Source: an uncultured Collinsella sp. (GTDB lineage Bacteria > Actinomycetota > Coriobacteriia > Coriobacteriales > Coriobacteriaceae). Taken from it: a stretch of 5,712 bases of DNA. The notes under the pieces are model-generated. The model was given only the letters and a program-made list of their open reading frames with translations, searched no databases and was not told where the DNA came from. Numbering within the stretch: the first letter of the stretch is position 1; every line of letters begins with the position of its first letter. Below are positions 5,330-5,712 of the stretch, piece after piece. The translations under genes were made by a program, and so were the position numbers. The stretch lies in assembly GCA_902496945.1 (NCBI GenBank), contig CABVDE010000066.1, positions 1-5,712 on the forward strand, given 5' to 3'.

Positions 5330-5476
5330 AGAAAGGATTGGCTTCATGTCAATAAAAATTGACTTCATGTCAATTTCGGTTGACCTCATGTCAATTTAAA
5401 CCCACCCTCAAAAGGGGGCATCCAATTCCGCATATCCGCAGGTAAACAAGTTGCAAAATTGACATGAAGTCAATTC
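5301..5476. repeat. Five-copy 21-bp palindrome array (iterons or operators)
   Basis: The unit is AAATTGAC-YTCAT-GTCAATTT, two 8-base arms with a 5-base centre. Copies are at 5301-5321, 5335-5355 (degenerate arms), 5356-5376, 5377-5397 (one arm changed) and 5456-5476 (inverted orientation, last base differs). Copies two to four are directly adjacent, with centres exactly 21 bases apart, which is two helical turns and puts bound dimers on one face of the DNA. Each copy holds a perfect TTGACA, on the minus strand in the first, second, third and fourth copies and on the plus strand in the fifth. Tandem spacing and the AT-rich tract at 5478-5510 fit iterons of a replication origin; the symmetry fits operators for a dimeric regulator. 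Bases 5398-5455 between copies hold nothing I recognise. Confidence 0.8.
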
Positions 5477-5488
5477 CCCTTTTATATA
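5459..5488 (+). promoter_or_regulatory. Promoter-like sequence inside the fifth repeat copy
   Basis: TTGACA (5459-5464) matches the -35 consensus; TATATA at 5483-5488 gives an 18-base spacer, or TTATAT one base earlier gives 17. The -35 is part of the repeat, so a protein bound to the palindrome would block it. It would transcribe rightwards into the end of the window. In an AT-rich tract such matches arise easily. Confidence 0.45.
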
Positions 5489-5510
5489 GATATATAAGTT
5501 ATAGAAATAG

Positions 5511-5712
5511 GTGTGGGCTGCCGAATCGTCATGAAGCCCGCCCCACCACAGAGCCACTCGGTTGACCCTTCAATCCGCGCTCGAAGCTCGCGTTCAACGC
5601 CCTTCCAACAGCCTGGAGCTAGGCATGGAGCCCCTACGGCTATCGAAAGCGCGCAGAACGCTCGCACTCGCTCGGGCCGTCCCCTGCCCCCTCGGACGGA
5701 TGGACGGACGCA
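5511..5712. other. GC-rich end region, no assignable gene
   Basis: Bases 5512-5545 can fold into an imperfect stem (GTGGGCT with AGCCCGCCCCAC). On the plus strand an ATG at 5531 opens a frame that stays open to the window edge (about 60 codons, starting MKPAPPQSHSVDPS), but it is very rich in Ser, Arg and Pro and has no ribosome binding site. On the minus strand another frame is also open from the window edge to a TAA at 5482-5484. Both strands being open points to base composition more than to coding. A GGACGGATGGACGGAC near-repeat closes the window. The region could be the start of a gene cut by the window edge, a structured RNA, or part of an origin. Confidence 0.3.

Noticed and set aside
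5301..5476. CRISPR array
   Set aside because: Three of the units are directly adjacent without spacers, one unit is inverted, and the remaining spacing is irregular.
5482..5667. 61-codon minus-strand frame starting with GTG
   Set aside because: Ends in the AT-rich tract, has no ribosome binding site, and the opposite strand is equally open; treated as compositional.
1..5712. Complete circular plasmid
   Set aside because: The ends cannot be shown to join: no overlap between the two ends is visible, and the size alone is not evidence. Joining them would extend the plus-strand frame from 5531 by only about 13 codons into a stop at 38-40, which does not help decide.

Overview
The window looks like a mosaic accessory region, such as a small plasmid or an integrated mobile element, from a moderately GC-rich Gram-positive bacterium. 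A class B sortase, a fragment of the Cys/His surface module that sortase-displayed proteins carry, and the codon choice would fit a gut actinobacterium of the Coriobacteriia (Eggerthella-like). That assignment is inference; no rRNA, tRNA or marker gene is present. No CRISPR array or transposase is visible.

Left part (1-1450): a cluster of short hairpins at the very start (candidate oriT or origin structure), then a second hairpin, then three tightly packed plus-strand genes: an excisionase/AlpA-like helix-turn-helix protein (246-485), a winged-helix protein resembling phage replisome-organizer proteins (485-907), and a second protein with a C-terminal winged-helix-like segment (910-1398). They overlap or nearly touch, each of the first and third has a good ribosome binding site, and a GC-rich inverted repeat closes the group. 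A role in maintenance or replication of the element is plausible but unproven.

Middle (1569-3890, minus strand): the intact gene is an ABC-F ATPase (2168-3655) with two complete nucleotide-binding domains, possibly an antibiotic-resistance ribosome-protection factor. It has a leader of about 210 nt, an extended -10 promoter, a three-codon upstream ORF and a small hairpin that masks its Shine-Dalgarno sequence. Downstream on the same strand are two remnants: a small membrane-protein ORF with a probable +1 frameshift, and the C-terminal 124 residues of a cell-surface protein that has no start codon and is easy to miss.

Right part (3882-5712): a plus-strand fragment of the C-terminal domain of a type I restriction enzyme R subunit (HsdR, EcoR124 type), cut off exactly where the ABC-F promoter lies; a perfect 17-bp inverted repeat; then a minus-strand class B sortase with all three catalytic residues but a doubtful N-terminus. 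The only ATG of the sortase sits in the loop of a strong terminator-like hairpin. That hairpin is the first member of a five-copy array of a 21-bp palindrome (consensus AAATTGAC-YTCAT-GTCAATTT), three copies of which are spaced exactly 21 bp apart, next to an AT-rich tract and a promoter-like sequence. This array is the least ordinary item in the window: it could be a set of iterons for an origin or a multi-site operator. The last 180 bases are GC-rich, open on both strands, and cannot be assigned.

Overall, at least two and perhaps four of the non-replication genes have lost their 5' ends, which suggests a region assembled by repeated recombination, with the ABC-F gene the one cargo gene that kept both ends.
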